A stretch of DNA of 64,000 nt from Pseudomonas sp. Teo4. Its GTDB lineage: Bacteria; Pseudomonadota; Gammaproteobacteria; Pseudomonadales; Pseudomonadaceae. Positions 28,395 through 38,297 of this stretch are shown here, piece by piece (positions within the stretch are counted from its first letter, which is position 1; each line of letters begins with the position of its first letter). Position numbers and translations under genes: made by a program. Where the stretch lies: NCBI RefSeq assembly GCF_034387475.1, contig NZ_JAXCIL010000002.1, forward strand, positions 1 through 64,000, read 5' to 3'. The notes beneath the pieces were generated by a model. It was not told the origin of the DNA, did not search any database, and saw only the letters and a list, made by a program, of their open reading frames with translations.

Positions 28395-28595
28395 TTAGTC
28401 GGCTTCTTCGATCCAGGCCGCCTGGATGGCCTCGAGCACTTTCTCACCGCCGCGTGACGGATCGTCGCTGAACTCTGGCAATGCCAGCACCCAACGGTGC
28501 AGATCGACGAAATTCACATAACGAGGATCGACGTCCGGCTTGCTTTCCGCAAGCTGGATGGCGATCTCAAGTACATCAATCCATTTCAGACTCAT
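28395..28595 (-). CDS. iscX: Fe-S assembly adaptor IscX
   Basis: 66 residues starting SLKWIDVLEIAIQLAE, with DVDPRYVNFVDLHRWVLALP in the middle and an acidic end, the whole IscX fold. It binds IscS at the frataxin site and tunes its activity in E. coli. ATG 28595 follows GAGG; the frame is open upstream but without similarity. Last gene of the isc operon, 10 bases after fdx. Confidence 0.93.
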   Translation of the reverse strand: MSLKWIDVLEIAIQLAESKPDVDPRYVNFVDLHRWVLALPEFSDDPSRGGEKVLEAIQAAWIEEAD

Positions 28596-28605
28596 GCGCA
28601 AAACC

Positions 28606-28947
28606 TCAGTGCGGTGCTTCGGCGGCGTGGTTGAGCGAGTATTTTGGGATCTCGATGGTGAGGTCTTCCTCACCGACGATCACCTGGCAGGCCAGGCGCG
28701 ACTGCGCCTCCAGGCCCCAGGCCTTGTCCAGCATATCCTCTTCCAGCTCGTCGGCCTCTTCAAGCGAGTCGAAGCCTTCTCGCACGATGCAGTGACAGGT
28801 GGTGCAGGCACACACGCCGCCGCACGCGCTCTCCATCTCGATGTGGTGCTCGTGGGCCAGTTCCAGGATGTTGGTTCCTGGCTCCACCTCCACCACCAGC
28901 CCATCCGGGCAGAACTTCTCGTGCGGCAGGAAAATCACCTGGGGCAT
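28606..28947 (-). CDS. fdx: [2Fe-2S] ferredoxin of the Isc system
   Basis: 113 residues. Four cluster cysteines are in the pattern CGGVCACTTCHC plus the later LACQVIV. The N-terminus (PQVIFLPHEKFCPDG) matches Isc-type ferredoxins. It supplies electrons for cluster building on IscU. Three bases after hscA; GAGGAG precedes the ATG. Confidence 0.95.
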   Translation of the reverse strand: MPQVIFLPHEKFCPDGLVVEVEPGTNILELAHEHHIEMESACGGVCACTTCHCIVREGFDSLEEADELEEDMLDKAWGLEAQSRLACQVIVGEEDLTIEIPKYSLNHAAEAPH

Positions 28948-28950
28948 CGG

Positions 28951-30813
28951 TTACTCCTCGATCTCATTCAGGTTGCGCCCGGCCAGTGCGGCTTTGACCG
29001 TCGAATCAAGGCGACGGGCGGCAAAGGCATCGGTCACCTGCGACAGACGCTTGGTCTGTTGCTCGATGGCCGCGCCATCGGTGCCGCTGAGCAAATCACG
29101 CAATTCTTGCATCTGATATTCGATGGCCACGCGCTCGTCGCTGCTGAGCAGGCGATCGCCATCGGCGTCCAGGGCGCCCTGCACCGCTTCAAGCAGACGT
29201 TCGCCGTCGACCTGGTGCTCGCGCAACTGACGGGCCTGCTTGTCGGAACCTGCGTGTTCGAAGGAATCCTTCAACATGCGGGCAATCTCGCCATCGGTCA
29301 GGCCGTAGGACGGCTTGACCTGGATGCTGGCTTCCACGCCCGAACCCAGCTCGCGTGCAGCGACACTGAGCAGGCCATCGGCGTCGACCTGGAAGGTGAC
29401 GCGAATTTTCGCCGCACCAGCAACCATGGCCGGAATGCCACGCAGCTCGAAGCGCGCAAGGGAGCGGCAATCGCTGATCAGCTCGCGCTCGCCCTGCAGG
29501 ACGTGGATCATCATCGCCGACTGGCCGTCTTTATAGGTGGTGAATTCCTGGGCGCGCGCCACCGGAATGGTGGTGTTGCGCGGAATCACCTTCTCCATCA
29601 GCCCGCCCATGGTCTCAAGGCCCAGGGACAGCGGGATGACGTCAAGCAGCAGCAGTTCGCCACCTTCACGGCGGTTGCCAGCCAGGGTATCGGCCTGGAT
29701 GGCGGCGCCGATGGCCACCACCTGGTCTGGGTCGATAGAGGTCAGCGGCGTGCGGCCAAACAGCGCGCCTACGGCATCGCGTACACGCGGGACACGGGTC
29801 GAACCGCCGACCATGACCACGGCACCGACTTCTTCCAGCTCGACACCACTGTCACGCACGGCACGACGGCAAGCCTTGAGGCTGCGGGCGACCATCGGTT
29901 CGATCATCGCCTCGAAAGCGGCGCGGCTAAGCTCGCCTTGCCAGGCGCCGTGGCTGACACTGACTACATCGGCGTCGGTCAGGGCTTCCTTGGCGGCGCA
30001 GGCGCTTTGCAGCAACTGACGCTGGGTGGCCGGGTCGAGGTCGGCGGACAGACCGGCCTGTTCGATGATCCAGCCGGCGATGGCGTGATCGAAGTCATCG
30101 CCGCCCAGGGCAGTGTCGCCGCCGGTGGCAAGCACTTCGAAAACACCCGCGGTAAGGCGCAGGATGGAAATGTCGAAGGTGCCGCCACCCAGGTCATAGA
30201 TAGCTACCAGGCCTTCGGCATTCTGATCGAGACCATAAGCCACGGCTGCGGCAGTCGGCTCGTTGAGCAAGCGCAGCACGTTCAGGCCGGCCAGCTTGGC
30301 GGCATCCTTGGTGGCCTGGCGCTGGGCGTCATCGAAGTACGCCGGCACGGTGATCACCGCACCGACCAGTTCGCCACCCAAGGTGGCTTCTGCGCGCTCA
30401 CGCAGCACCTTGAGGATGTCGGCAGACACTTCCACCGGGCTTTTCGGCCCCTGTACCGTGTCGATGAACGGCATGTGCGACTCACCGCCAACAAAGCGGT
30501 AAGGCAGTTGCTCGCCCAACTGTTTCACGTCCGCCAGGCCGCGCCCCATCAGGCGCTTGACCGACAGCACGGTGTTCAGCGGGTCACTGGAGGCCGCCTC
30601 GCGCGCCGCCAGGCCGACTTCACTGCGGCCATCGAGGTAGCGCACAGCGGAAGGCAGAATGACATTACCCTGCGCGTCGGGCAGGGGCTCGCTGCGACCG
30701 CTGCGCACGGCAGCGACCAGAGAATTGGTGGTACCCAGGTCGATCCCCACCGCCAGGCGACGCTGGTGCGGTTGCGGGCTTTGACCGGGTTCGGCGATCT
30801 GCAGTAGGGCCAT
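28951..30813 (-). CDS. hscA: Hsp70-type chaperone HscA
   Basis: 620 residues. Nucleotide-binding domain with [26 protein letters not shown] and [10 protein letters not shown], then a substrate-binding domain. It recognises the LPPVK motif of IscU, which is intact here (see iscU), and helps transfer the cluster to targets. Downstream of hscB by 42 bases. Confidence 0.95.
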   Translation of the reverse strand: MALLQIAEPGQSPQPHQRRLAVGIDLGTTNSLVAAVRSGRSEPLPDAQGNVILPSAVRYLDGRSEVGLAAREAASSDPLNTVLSVKRLMGRGLADVKQLGEQLPYRFVGGESHMPFIDTVQGPKSPVEVSADILKVLRERAEATLGGELVGAVITVPAYFDDAQRQATKDAAKLAGLNVLRLLNEPTAAAVAYGLDQNAEGLVAIYDLGGGTFDISILRLTAGVFEVLATGGDTALGGDDFDHAIAGWIIEQAGLSADLDPATQRQLLQSACAAKEALTDADVVSVSHGAWQGELSRAAFEAMIEPMVARSLKACRRAVRDSGVELEEVGAVVMVGGSTRVPRVRDAVGALFGRTPLTSIDPDQVVAIGAAIQADTLAGNRREGGELLLLDVIPLSLGLETMGGLMEKVIPRNTTIPVARAQEFTTYKDGQSAMMIHVLQGERELISDCRSLARFELRGIPAMVAGAAKIRVTFQVDADGLLSVAARELGSGVEASIQVKPSYGLTDGEIARMLKDSFEHAGSDKQARQLREHQVDGERLLEAVQGALDADGDRLLSSDERVAIEYQMQELRDLLSGTDGAAIEQQTKRLSQVTDAFAARRLDSTVKAALAGRNLNEIEE

Positions 30814-30855
30814 GCTTATCTGAATACCTTAGGCGTCATCACGGGCGACACCGGG

Positions 30856-31377
30856 TTAATCGTCGAGGCGCTCTTCCAGTTGGCGCACTTCTTGGGCGAG
30901 CTTGTCGAGGAATTGCATGCGGCGCATCAGGCGTTCGGCCTTGTCGCGCTCGGCAGGCACATCCCAGCAGGCGGCGAAATCTTCGTTCAACGCGTCCTGG
31001 GCGCCCTTCAGGCGCTTCTTGAACACGGCGACACCGTCGAGGTCGGCTTCGTCCTGCAGCTCTTCAAGCTCTTCGCGCCACTGCATCTGCTGCAGCAGGA
31101 AGTCCGGGTCGTGGACCGTGACTTCCTGTGGCACTTCGTGGCCGCTGATGGCCAGCAGGTAGCGTGCTCGGCGCGGCGCGCTGCGCAAGGTCTGGTAGGC
31201 GTCGTTGAGGGCCGCGGACTTTTCCAGCGCCACCCGCTGCTCACGCTCGGAAGCATCGGCAAAACGGTCCGGATGCACCTCGCGGGCCAGCTCGCGATAG
31301 CGAGTGGCCAGCTTATCGAGGTCCAAGCGGAAGCAGGGCTGGAGTTCAAACAGAGCGAAATGACAAGGAGTACCCAC
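30856..31377 (-). CDS. hscB: J-domain co-chaperone HscB
   Basis: 173 residues. N-terminal J domain with the HPD motif in [10 protein letters not shown] (about residues 33-42), then a three-helix IscU-binding part. It stimulates HscA and delivers IscU to it. GTG 31377 is chosen, with GAGG six bases upstream and the family start [13 protein letters not shown]; the open frame further upstream reaches into iscA. Eight bases after iscA. Confidence 0.93.
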   Translation of the reverse strand: MGTPCHFALFELQPCFRLDLDKLATRYRELAREVHPDRFADASEREQRVALEKSAALNDAYQTLRSAPRRARYLLAISGHEVPQEVTVHDPDFLLQQMQWREELEELQDEADLDGVAVFKKRLKGAQDALNEDFAACWDVPAERDKAERLMRRMQFLDKLAQEVRQLEERLDD

Positions 31378-31385
31378 AGCCAGCC

Positions 31386-31709
31386 TCAGACGTTGAAGCT
31401 TTCGCCGCAGCCACACTCACCGCGCACGTTGGGGTTGTTGAACTTGAAGCCTTCGTTCAACCCTTCCTTGACGAAGTCCAGCTCGGTGCCGTCGAGGTAG
31501 ACCAGGCTCTTGGGATCGATGATCACCTTGACGCCGTGGTTCTCGAACACCTGGTCCTCGTCAGCCAGTTCGTCGACGAACTCCAGCACGTAGGCCAGGC
31601 CCGAGCAACCGGTGGTGCGCACGCCCAGGCGGATGCCCTCGCCCTTGCCGCGCCCTTCGAGGGAACGCCGCACGTGGTTGGCGGCGGCTTCTGTCATGCT
31701 GATAGCCAT
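31386..31709 (-). CDS. iscA: A-type Fe-S carrier IscA
   Basis: 107 residues with the three conserved cysteines in TGCSGLAYV and GECGCGESF near the end. It carries iron or [4Fe-4S] clusters to targets such as IspG. AAGGAG precedes the ATG. Confidence 0.96.
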   Translation of the reverse strand: MAISMTEAAANHVRRSLEGRGKGEGIRLGVRTTGCSGLAYVLEFVDELADEDQVFENHGVKVIIDPKSLVYLDGTELDFVKEGLNEGFKFNNPNVRGECGCGESFNV

Positions 31710-31741
31710 CGGAACTCCTTACTTACCTTGCAACAGGCGGC

Positions 31742-32128
31742 TTAGATCAAGCCTTTCTTCTGCTTGTAATCGCGAACGGCGGCCTTGATGGCGTCTTCGG
31801 CGAGAACCGAGCAGTGGATCTTGACCGGCGGCAGTGCCAGTTCTTCCGCCAGCTGGGTGTTCTTGATGGTTTCGGCTTCGTCCAGGGTCTTGCCCTTCAT
31901 CCACTCGGTGGCGAGGGAGCTGGAAGCGATAGCCGAACCGCAGCCGTAAGTCTTGAACTTGGCGTCTTCGATGATGCCTTGCTCGTTGACCTTGATCTGC
32001 AGACGCATCACGTCACCGCACGCTGGGGCGCCGACCATGCCGGTACCGACATCCGGGTCTTCGGCATTCATCTTGCCGACGTTGCGTGGGTTTTCGTAGT
32101 GGTCGATGACCTTTTCACTGTATGCCAT
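31742..32128 (-). CDS. iscU: Fe-S scaffold protein IscU
   Basis: 128 residues. The three ligand cysteines are in ACGDVMRLQI, YGCGSAIASS and HCSVLAEDAI, with the conserved Asp before Gly-Asp-Val. The HscA docking motif LPPVK precedes the third cysteine. Clusters are built here from sulfur given by IscS. Confidence 0.97.
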   Translation of the reverse strand: MAYSEKVIDHYENPRNVGKMNAEDPDVGTGMVGAPACGDVMRLQIKVNEQGIIEDAKFKTYGCGSAIASSSLATEWMKGKTLDEAETIKNTQLAEELALPPVKIHCSVLAEDAIKAAVRDYKQKKGLI

Positions 32129-32174
32129 GGTGCAATTCCTTCCTCATCAGGGAGCCGCTCTTGCCGGCGACTGC

Positions 32175-33389
32175 TTAGTGGGCGGCCCACTCGATCTTGG
32201 AGATGTCAACGCCGTCTTTGTACATGTCCCACAGCGGCGACAGCTCACGCAGTTTGTTTACCGCTTCGCAGACTTTCTGCGCGGCGTAGTCGACTTCTTC
32301 TTCAGTGGTGAAACGACCGAAGGAGAAGCGGATCGAGCTGTGCGCCAGCTCGTCGTTGCGGCCCAGGGCGCGCAGCACGTAGGACGGTTCGAGCGAAGCG
32401 GAGGTGCAGGCCGAACCGGACGATACGGCGATGTCTTTGAGGGACATCAGCAGCGACTCGCCTTCGACGTAGTTGAAGCTCAGGTTCAGGTTGTGCGGCA
32501 CGCGAGCGGTGCGGCTGCCGTTGACGTACAGCTCTTCAAGGTCGGAGACCTGGCTGAAGAAGCGGTCGCTCAGGGCCTTGATACGCGCGTTTTCAGCAAC
32601 CATTTCCTGCTTGGCAATGGCGAACGCTTCGCCCATGCCGACAATCTGGTGGGTCGGCAGCGTGCCCGAACGCATGCCGCGCTCATGGCCACCACCGTGG
32701 ATGATCGCTTCCAGACGCACACGCGGCTTGCGGCTGACGTACAGCGCGCCGATACCTTTAGGGCCGTAGACCTTGTGGGCGGAGAAGGACATCAGGTCGA
32801 CTTTCAGCTTCTGCAGGTCGATTTCGACCTTGCCTGCCGACTGAGCCGCGTCAACGTGGAACAGTACGCCGCGGGAGCGGGTCAGTTCACCGATGGCGGC
32901 GATGTCGTTGATCGAGCCAACTTCGTTGTTGACGTGCATCAGCGAGACCAGAATGGTGTCGTCGCGCAGCGCCGCTTCGACCATGGCCGGGGTGACGATG
33001 CCGTCTTCGCCCGGTTCCAGGTAGGTGACTTCGAAGCCTTCACGCTCGAGCTGGCGAGCGGTATCCAGGACCGCCTTGTGCTCGATCTTGGAGGTGATGA
33101 TGTGCTTGCCCTTGGTCTGATAGAAGTGCGCAACACCCTTCAGCGCCAGGTTGTCGGACTCGGTGGCACCGCTGGTCCAGACGATTTCGCGCGGGTCGGC
33201 GTTGATCAGCTCGGCAACCTGGCGACGGCCGTTCTCAACCGCTTCCTCGGCTTTCCAGCCGAAGACGTGGGAGCGCGACGCCGGGTTACCGAAGTTCCCG
33301 TCGACCAGCAGGCAATCAGCCATCTTCTGGGCAACGCGTGGATCGACCGGCGTGGTCGCGGAGTAATCGAGGTAGATCGGCAACTTCAT
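32175..33389 (-). CDS. iscS: Cysteine desulfurase IscS
   Basis: 404 residues. The PLP lysine is in [12 protein letters not shown] and the persulfide cysteine in [20 protein letters not shown]. It starts [19 protein letters not shown]. Beyond Fe-S clusters, IscS supplies sulfur for tRNA thiolation and, in some bacteria, selenium for SelD. AGGAGATACCC precedes the ATG. Confidence 0.97.
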   Translation of the reverse strand: MKLPIYLDYSATTPVDPRVAQKMADCLLVDGNFGNPASRSHVFGWKAEEAVENGRRQVAELINADPREIVWTSGATESDNLALKGVAHFYQTKGKHIITSKIEHKAVLDTARQLEREGFEVTYLEPGEDGIVTPAMVEAALRDDTILVSLMHVNNEVGSINDIAAIGELTRSRGVLFHVDAAQSAGKVEIDLQKLKVDLMSFSAHKVYGPKGIGALYVSRKPRVRLEAIIHGGGHERGMRSGTLPTHQIVGMGEAFAIAKQEMVAENARIKALSDRFFSQVSDLEELYVNGSRTARVPHNLNLSFNYVEGESLLMSLKDIAVSSGSACTSASLEPSYVLRALGRNDELAHSSIRFSFGRFTTEEEVDYAAQKVCEAVNKLRELSPLWDMYKDGVDISKIEWAAH

Positions 33390-33442
33390 TGGGTATCTCC
33401 TATCAGGCGGTTGGCGTCGCTCGTCGCTATCGGTCTATCAGG

Positions 33443-33934
33443 TCAGTCGACGGCGGACGTCTCAATCTTGTCCAGCTGGGCGGAACGGCCTGCGACACGG
33501 CGCAGGTCCTGGCGCTGGGCGACTTCCTGCACCTCTCGGCGCATGACGAGGTCGGCCAGGCTGATGCCACTGAGGAATTCGTGGATCTGCTGGCTGAGGT
33601 CGCACCACAAGTGGTGGGTCAGGCAGGTGTCGCCGGCATGGCAATCCCCCAGGCCCTGGCAACGGGTGGCATCGACCGATTCATTGACCGCATCGATGAC
33701 CTGGGCCACCTGGATGGTTTCCATGCCCCGCGACAGCTGGTAGCCGCCGCCCGGACCGCGCACGCTGGAAACCAGGCTGCTGCGGCGCAGCTTGGCGAAC
33801 AGCTGTTCCAGATAAGAGAGGGAAATGCCCTGGCGCTCGGAAATGTCGGCCAAAGACACCGGCCCATGCTGCGCGTGCAACGCCAGGTCAAGCATGGCGG
33901 TCACGGCGTATCGGCCTTTGGTAGTCAGTCGCAT
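33443..33934 (-). CDS. iscR: Fe-S regulator IscR (Rrf2 family)
   Basis: 163 residues. N-terminal winged helix ([20 protein letters not shown]) and three cluster cysteines in [16 protein letters not shown] (about 92-106). It holds a [2Fe-2S] cluster and represses its own operon when clusters are plentiful. Two IscR-type sites lie on its promoter. First gene of iscRSUA-hscBA-fdx-iscX. Confidence 0.95.
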   Translation of the reverse strand: MRLTTKGRYAVTAMLDLALHAQHGPVSLADISERQGISLSYLEQLFAKLRRSSLVSSVRGPGGGYQLSRGMETIQVAQVIDAVNESVDATRCQGLGDCHAGDTCLTHHLWCDLSQQIHEFLSGISLADLVMRREVQEVAQRQDLRRVAGRSAQLDKIETSAVD

Positions 33935-33971
33935 GGCTAATGGGTACCACGGGAGTTACAGGATGTGAGCG

Positions 33972-34000
33972 AGTATGCGATTCCCGAGCATTTAAGTCAA
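33972..34000 (-). promoter_or_regulatory. Sigma-70 promoter of the isc operon
   Basis: On the - strand TTGACT (34000-33995) and CATACT (33977-33972) are 17 bases apart. Transcription would begin about 30 bases before iscR. The -35 element is inside the promoter-proximal IscR-like site. Confidence 0.65.
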
Positions 34001-34004
34001 CTAT
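33980..34004 (-). promoter_or_regulatory. IscR type 1 site, promoter-proximal
   Basis: The - strand reads ATAGTTGACT, then TAAAT and GCTCGGGAAT. It agrees with about 20 of 25 positions of the E. coli type 1 consensus as I recall it; the left half is a full match. It covers the -35 element, so IscR binding here would block polymerase. Confidence 0.6.
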
Positions 34005-34029
34005 TAGACCTACTGCTTTAGTCGGGTTT
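34005..34029 (-). promoter_or_regulatory. IscR type 1 site, distal
   Basis: The - strand reads AAACCCGACT then AAAGCAGTAGG. It agrees with about 17-18 of 25 consensus positions and abuts the proximal site exactly, giving a 25-bp centre-to-centre spacing. Confidence 0.5.
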
Positions 34030-34114
34030 GGCATGCGGGAGGCGGGCGCGAGTGTAGCAGCAATGGGGCGTGAGCACACGCCCCATATGTCAGTATGACT
34101 TCAGCCTGACGCAA

Positions 34115-34900
34115 TCAATGCGACTGAGTGTCGCGCTGAGCCGGCTGCACGACCTCGGCGAAATCGTCATCCGGCAGAGCCGGCAGCTTCGAGGCACAAT
34201 AGTCACTGCCCATCTTGGTCAGCGCGCCGCACATGCCCTCCAGACGTTCATCGACTGCCTGCAAGTGATCGAGCATCTGGCCAATGGCACGAGCCACCGG
34301 GTCCGGCATGTCGCCACTGACGCCGTAGGCATCGAAGCCAATCTTTTCAGCCATGGCCTTGCGCTTGGCCTCGACCTCGCTGTCCTCGGCTTTGACGATG
34401 ATTCGGCCCGGAATGCCCACTGCGGTAGCGCCCGCTGGCACCGCCTTGGTCACCACGGCATTGGAACCAATCTTGGCCCCTGCCCCAACGGTGAACGGGC
34501 CCAGCACCTTGGCGCCGGCCCCCACCACCACACCGTTTTCCAGGGTCGGGTGGCGCTTGCCTTTGTTCCAGCTGGTGCCGCCCAGGGTCACGCCCTGGTA
34601 CAGGGTGACATCGTCACCGATCTCGGCGGTTTCGCCGATGACGATACCCATGCCGTGGTCGATGAAAAAGCGTCGACCGATGGTCGCCCCTGGGTGGATC
34701 TCGATCCCGGTCATCCAGCGACCGAAGTTCGACACCAGGCGTGCCAGCCACTTGAAATCGCGCTTCCACAGGGCATGCCCCAGGCGATGCAGCCAGATGG
34801 CATGCATGCCCGGGTAGCAGGTGAGCACCTCGAAGGCGTTGCGCGCCGCAGGGTCACGATGGAAAACGCTCTGAATATCTTCACGCAGACGCTCGAACAT
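34115..34900 (-). CDS. cysE: Serine O-acetyltransferase CysE
   Basis: 261 residues. A helical N-terminal part is followed by left-handed beta-helix repeats ([21 protein letters not shown], and hexapeptides to about 195) with the catalytic histidine in DHGMG. It makes O-acetylserine, the cysteine precursor. Its place just upstream of iscRSUA, as in Azotobacter (cysE2), links cysteine supply to IscS. AAGGA precedes the ATG. Confidence 0.93.
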   Translation of the reverse strand: MFERLREDIQSVFHRDPAARNAFEVLTCYPGMHAIWLHRLGHALWKRDFKWLARLVSNFGRWMTGIEIHPGATIGRRFFIDHGMGIVIGETAEIGDDVTLYQGVTLGGTSWNKGKRHPTLENGVVVGAGAKVLGPFTVGAGAKIGSNAVVTKAVPAGATAVGIPGRIIVKAEDSEVEAKRKAMAEKIGFDAYGVSGDMPDPVARAIGQMLDHLQAVDERLEGMCGALTKMGSDYCASKLPALPDDDFAEVVQPAQRDTQSH

Positions 34901-34903
34901 CTG

Positions 34904-35674
34904 TCAGTCCTTCCGCTTATGCGGCTCGCCCCGTGCGACCTTCTGGGTCTCGGTGAGGATGCCGCGCAAAATGCTCATTTCCGAACGATTGACCGCGCTG
35001 CGACCATACAGCCGACGCAAGCGCGGCATCAGGTGTTTGGGCTTTTCCGGGTCAAGGAAGCCGATGTCCACCAGGGTTTTCTCCAGGTGTTCATAAAACA
35101 GCTCCATCTCGTCCATGGTCGCCAGTTCGTTGCTGCGCAGCGAATTGGCATCGAACTTCTCGACTTTCGAGGGCGCACCTTCTGCCGCCAGCCAGGCCAT
35201 GCGCACCTCATAGGAGAGCACCTGTACGGCGGCAGCAAGGTTCAGCGAACTGAAGTCGGGGTTCGAGGGAATGTGCACGTGGAAGTGACATCGCTGCAGT
35301 TCTTCGTTGGTCAGGCCGGCGTGCTCGCGCCCGAACACCAGGGCGATCTCTTCGCCGCCGCTGGCGTGCTCGACGGCCTTGGCCCCGCATTCACGCGGGT
35401 CGATCAATGGCCAGGGGATGCTGCGCTCACGGGCACTGGTACCCATGACCAGGTTGCAGCCGACCAGCGCCTGCTCGAGGCTATCGACCACCTGGGCATT
35501 GGCCAGCACATCGTCGGCGCCGGAAGCGCGGGCGGTGGCATCGACGGCCGGGAACTCTTTGGGCTGCACCAGCACCAGACGCGACAAGCCCATGTTTTTC
35601 ATGGCACGCGCAGCGCCGCCGATGTTGCCGGGGTGGCTGGTATTGACCAGAACAACACGAATATTTTGCAGCAA
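34904..35674 (-). CDS. trmJ: tRNA (cytidine/uridine-2'-O-)-methyltransferase TrmJ
   Basis: 256 residues, SPOUT superfamily. It starts LQNIRVVLVNTSHPGNIGGAARAM-like (LQNIRVVLVNTSHPGNIGG), and has VFGREHAGLTNEEL and SLNLAAAVQVLSYE, the knot that binds SAM. It methylates position 32 of several tRNAs. The start is TTG at 35674, fixed by the conserved MLQNIR beginning; no good Shine-Dalgarno is visible. Cotranscribed with cysE (3-base gap), divergent from suhB. Confidence 0.92.
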   Translation of the reverse strand: MLQNIRVVLVNTSHPGNIGGAARAMKNMGLSRLVLVQPKEFPAVDATARASGADDVLANAQVVDSLEQALVGCNLVMGTSARERSIPWPLIDPRECGAKAVEHASGGEEIALVFGREHAGLTNEELQRCHFHVHIPSNPDFSSLNLAAAVQVLSYEVRMAWLAAEGAPSKVEKFDANSLRSNELATMDEMELFYEHLEKTLVDIGFLDPEKPKHLMPRLRRLYGRSAVNRSEMSILRGILTETQKVARGEPHKRKD

Positions 35675-35825
35675 GGTGTTGTGCTCACAGATGCAGGTTT
35701 GGGGGTAATCGATCTTACAGAACCGACCAGCGTAACGCTATGAAAGCAAATGTGACACTTCTGCCGCCAAAGTTTTCTGCTAGAATGATCGGCTTTCTTC
35801 TTTAACATCTCCAGGTGACCCCCCC

Positions 35826-36644
35826 ATGCAGCCTATGCTGAATATCGCCCTGCGCGCCGCTCGCAGCGCCAGTGAACTGATTTTCCGCTCCATCGAACGC
35901 CTGGACAGCATCAAAGTCGATGAGAAAGAGGCCAAGGATTACGTCTCCGAGGTCGATCGCGCCGCCGAGCAGACCATCGTCAACGCTCTGCGCAAGGCCT
36001 ACCCGAACCACTCCATCCAGGGCGAAGAGACCGGCCTGCACGCCGGCACCGGCGAAGAAGGCAAGGACTACCTGTGGATCATCGATCCGCTGGACGGCAC
36101 CACCAACTTCCTGCGCGGCATCCCTCACTTCGCCGTGAGCATCGCCTGCAAATACCGTGGTCGCCTGGAACACGCCGTGATCGTCGACCCGGTGCGCCAG
36201 GAAGAATTCACCGCCAGCCGTGGCCGCGGCGCCCAGCTCAACGGTCGCCGTCTGCGCGTCAGTTCGCGCACCAGCCTGGAAGGCGCCCTGCTGGGCACCG
36301 GCTTCCCGTTCCGTGACAACCAGATGGCCGACATGGACAACTACCTGGGCATGTTCCGTGCGCTGACCGGCCAGACCGCCGGCATCCGCCGCGCCGGCTC
36401 CGCCAGCCTGGACCTGGCCTATGTGGCCGCCGGCCGCTTCGACGCCTTCTGGGAGTCGGGCCTGTCCGAGTGGGACATGGCGGCAGGCGTGCTGCTGATC
36501 CAGGAAGCAGGCGGCCTGGTGAGCGACTTCAATGGCGGCCACGACTTCCTCGACAAGGGCCACATCGTTGCCGGCAACATCAAGTGCTTCAAGGCTGTGC
36601 TGACCGCCATCCAGCCGCACCTGCCAGAGCACATGAAGCGCTAA
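35826..36644 (+). CDS. suhB: Inositol-1-monophosphatase SuhB
   Basis: 272 residues. Metal and phosphate motifs: GEETG, the signature IIDPLDGTTNF, and WDMAAGVLL. It removes phosphate from inositol phosphates; in E. coli SuhB also joins rRNA antitermination complexes. AGGTGA lies upstream of ATG 35826, and a TAGAAT -10-like element at 35781-35786. A strong bidirectional terminator follows. Confidence 0.94.
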   Translation: MQPMLNIALRAARSASELIFRSIERLDSIKVDEKEAKDYVSEVDRAAEQTIVNALRKAYPNHSIQGEETGLHAGTGEEGKDYLWIIDPLDGTTNFLRGIPHFAVSIACKYRGRLEHAVIVDPVRQEEFTASRGRGAQLNGRRLRVSSRTSLEGALLGTGFPFRDNQMADMDNYLGMFRALTGQTAGIRRAGSASLDLAYVAAGRFDAFWESGLSEWDMAAGVLLIQEAGGLVSDFNGGHDFLDKGHIVAGNIKCFKAVLTAIQPHLPEHMKR

Positions 36645-36649
36645 GCGCG

Positions 36650-36702
36650 GATTGCAGGCATAAAAAAAGCACCCCTCGGGGTGCTTTTTTGTGCCTGCAA
36701 TC
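36650..36702. terminator. Bidirectional terminator between suhB and glycine-zipper gene
   Basis: Core AAAGCACCCC-TC-GGGGTGCTTT flanked by A- and T-runs (36662-36690), extended by outer 11-base perfect arms GATTGCAGGCA (36650-36660) and TGCCTGCAATC (36692-36702). Works for both convergent genes. Confidence 0.93.
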
Positions 36703-36716
36703 AAGGACACATCAAC

Positions 36717-37259
36717 TCACTGCCCAGCTTCACTCAGGATCAGCTTGCCATTCTTATCCACAGGAATGGTCGAACCCGGCTCGTGATCCATCTTCACTTT
36801 GCCCACCTGGTCACCGATGGAATAGGTCACGTTGTACCCGACCACCTTCTCGCTGATGTCATGGACCGTGTTGCAGCGGGTTTGCGTGGCGGTGTAAGTG
36901 TCACGCTCCTGCATGCCCTCCTGCACCTTGTTGCCGGCATAACCACCACCGACCGCACCGGCCACGGTGGCGATCTTCTTGCCGGTACCACCACCGATCT
37001 GGTTACCCAGCAAACCACCGGCAATGGCACCCACCACGGTACCTGCGATCTGATGCTGATCCTTGACCGGCGCCTGCCGAGTGACGGCAACGTCCTTGCA
37101 CACTTCGCGTGGCGTCTTGACCTGTTGTTTGATCGGTTGCACGTCGGTGACCTGCGCATACTCAGGCCCCTTGTTCACCAAGCTGTAGGTCGCGACAGCA
37201 CCTCCGGCAGTCACACCGACAGCACCCAGCACAGCACCCACCAGCATTGATTTATTCAC
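36717..37259 (-). CDS. Glycine-zipper 2TM envelope protein
   Basis: 180 residues. A start with a membrane segment (SMLVGAVLGAVGVTAGGAVA) is followed by a glycine-zipper region at about residues 70-115 (VVGAIAGGLLGNQIGGGTGK, VAGAVGGGYAGNK), the Rick_17kDa_Anti/2TM type, and a C-terminal beta-rich part. No lipobox cysteine is seen. Start GTG 37259 is set by AGGAGG 6 bases upstream. Probably envelope-located; exact function unknown. Confidence 0.8.
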   Translation of the reverse strand: MNKSMLVGAVLGAVGVTAGGAVATYSLVNKGPEYAQVTDVQPIKQQVKTPREVCKDVAVTRQAPVKDQHQIAGTVVGAIAGGLLGNQIGGGTGKKIATVAGAVGGGYAGNKVQEGMQERDTYTATQTRCNTVHDISEKVVGYNVTYSIGDQVGKVKMDHEPGSTIPVDKNGKLILSEAGQ

Positions 37260-37316
37260 ATGAACCTCCTGATCATACCCGCGGGCGCTTGCCCGCCTTC
37301 TCCCAGCCTTGGAGCG

Positions 37317-37350
37317 AAAAAAAAGGCGTGAGTTCAACACTCACGCCTTT
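37317..37350 (-). terminator. Intrinsic terminator of the queA-tgt-yajC-secDF operon
   Basis: On the - strand AAAGGCGTGAGT-GTTGA-ACTCACGCCTTT continues into a run of eight T. It lies 30 bases after secF and before the glycine-zipper gene. Confidence 0.92.
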
Positions 37351-37379
37351 CAGGTCGCCAAACGGCGTAGGACTAATCC

Positions 37380-38288
37380 TTAAGGACGATCATCCACACC
37401 ATCGGTCTTGGCCGGCGGAATCAGGTCTTCACTGCTCAGATTCAGCCAGATCAGCACCACGTTAGCGATGTAGATCGACGAATAGGTACCCGCCATCACA
37501 CCGATGAACAGCGCCAGGGAGAAGCCGAACAGGTTGTCGCCACCGAAGAACAGCAGCGCGGCGATCGCCAGCAAGGTCGAAACCGACGTGGCGATGGTAC
37601 GCAGCAGGGTCTGAGTGGTCGAGACGTTGATGTTCTCGATCAGCGAGGCCTTGCGCATAACGCGGAAGTTCTCACGCACCCGGTCGAACACGACGATGGT
37701 GTCGTTCAGCGAGTAACCGATGATCGCCAACACCGCCGCCAACACGGTCAGGTCGAAGGTGATCTGGAAGAACGACAGGATACCCAGGGTCACCACAACG
37801 TCGTGGATCAGCGAGACGATCGCACCGACCGCAAACTTCCACTGGAAGCGGAAAGCCAGGTAGATCAGGATGCCGCCCAGGGCCAACAGCATGCCCAAGC
37901 CACCCTGGTCACGCAGCTCTTCACCCACCTGCGGGCCGACGAACTCCACACGCTTGATGGTTGCCGGGTTGTCACCACCGGCCTTCTGCAAGGCTGCAGC
38001 CACCTTGTTGCCCAGCTGCGGGTCATCACCCGGCATACGCACCAGCAGGTCGGTAGTAGCGCCAAAGCTCTGCACCACGGCCTCATGGAAGCCGGAGTCG
38101 ACCAGCTCGGCACGTACGGCCTTCAGGTCAGCCGGGCGCTCGTAGGTCAGTTCGATCAGCGTACCGCCAGTGAAGTCGAGGCCGAAGTTCAGGCCCTTCT
38201 GCCACCAGCTGAACAGCGCCAGCAGAGTGAGGAGCACGGTAACGCCGAACGCGACGTTACGTACACCCATGAAGTTGATGGTTTTCAT
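37380..38288 (-). CDS. secF: Protein translocase subunit SecF
   Basis: 302 residues, six membrane helices of the RND type. The first helix is FGVTVLLTLLALFSWW; the periplasmic P1 part starts FTGGTLIELTY; the later helices hold GYSLNDTIVVFDRVREN. With SecD and YajC it uses proton motive force to help exported proteins leave SecYEG. AGGAGCTGAC precedes the ATG. Confidence 0.96.
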   Translation of the reverse strand: MKTINFMGVRNVAFGVTVLLTLLALFSWWQKGLNFGLDFTGGTLIELTYERPADLKAVRAELVDSGFHEAVVQSFGATTDLLVRMPGDDPQLGNKVAAALQKAGGDNPATIKRVEFVGPQVGEELRDQGGLGMLLALGGILIYLAFRFQWKFAVGAIVSLIHDVVVTLGILSFFQITFDLTVLAAVLAIIGYSLNDTIVVFDRVRENFRVMRKASLIENINVSTTQTLLRTIATSVSTLLAIAALLFFGGDNLFGFSLALFIGVMAGTYSSIYIANVVLIWLNLSSEDLIPPAKTDGVDDRP

Positions 38289-38297
38289 GTCAGCTCC

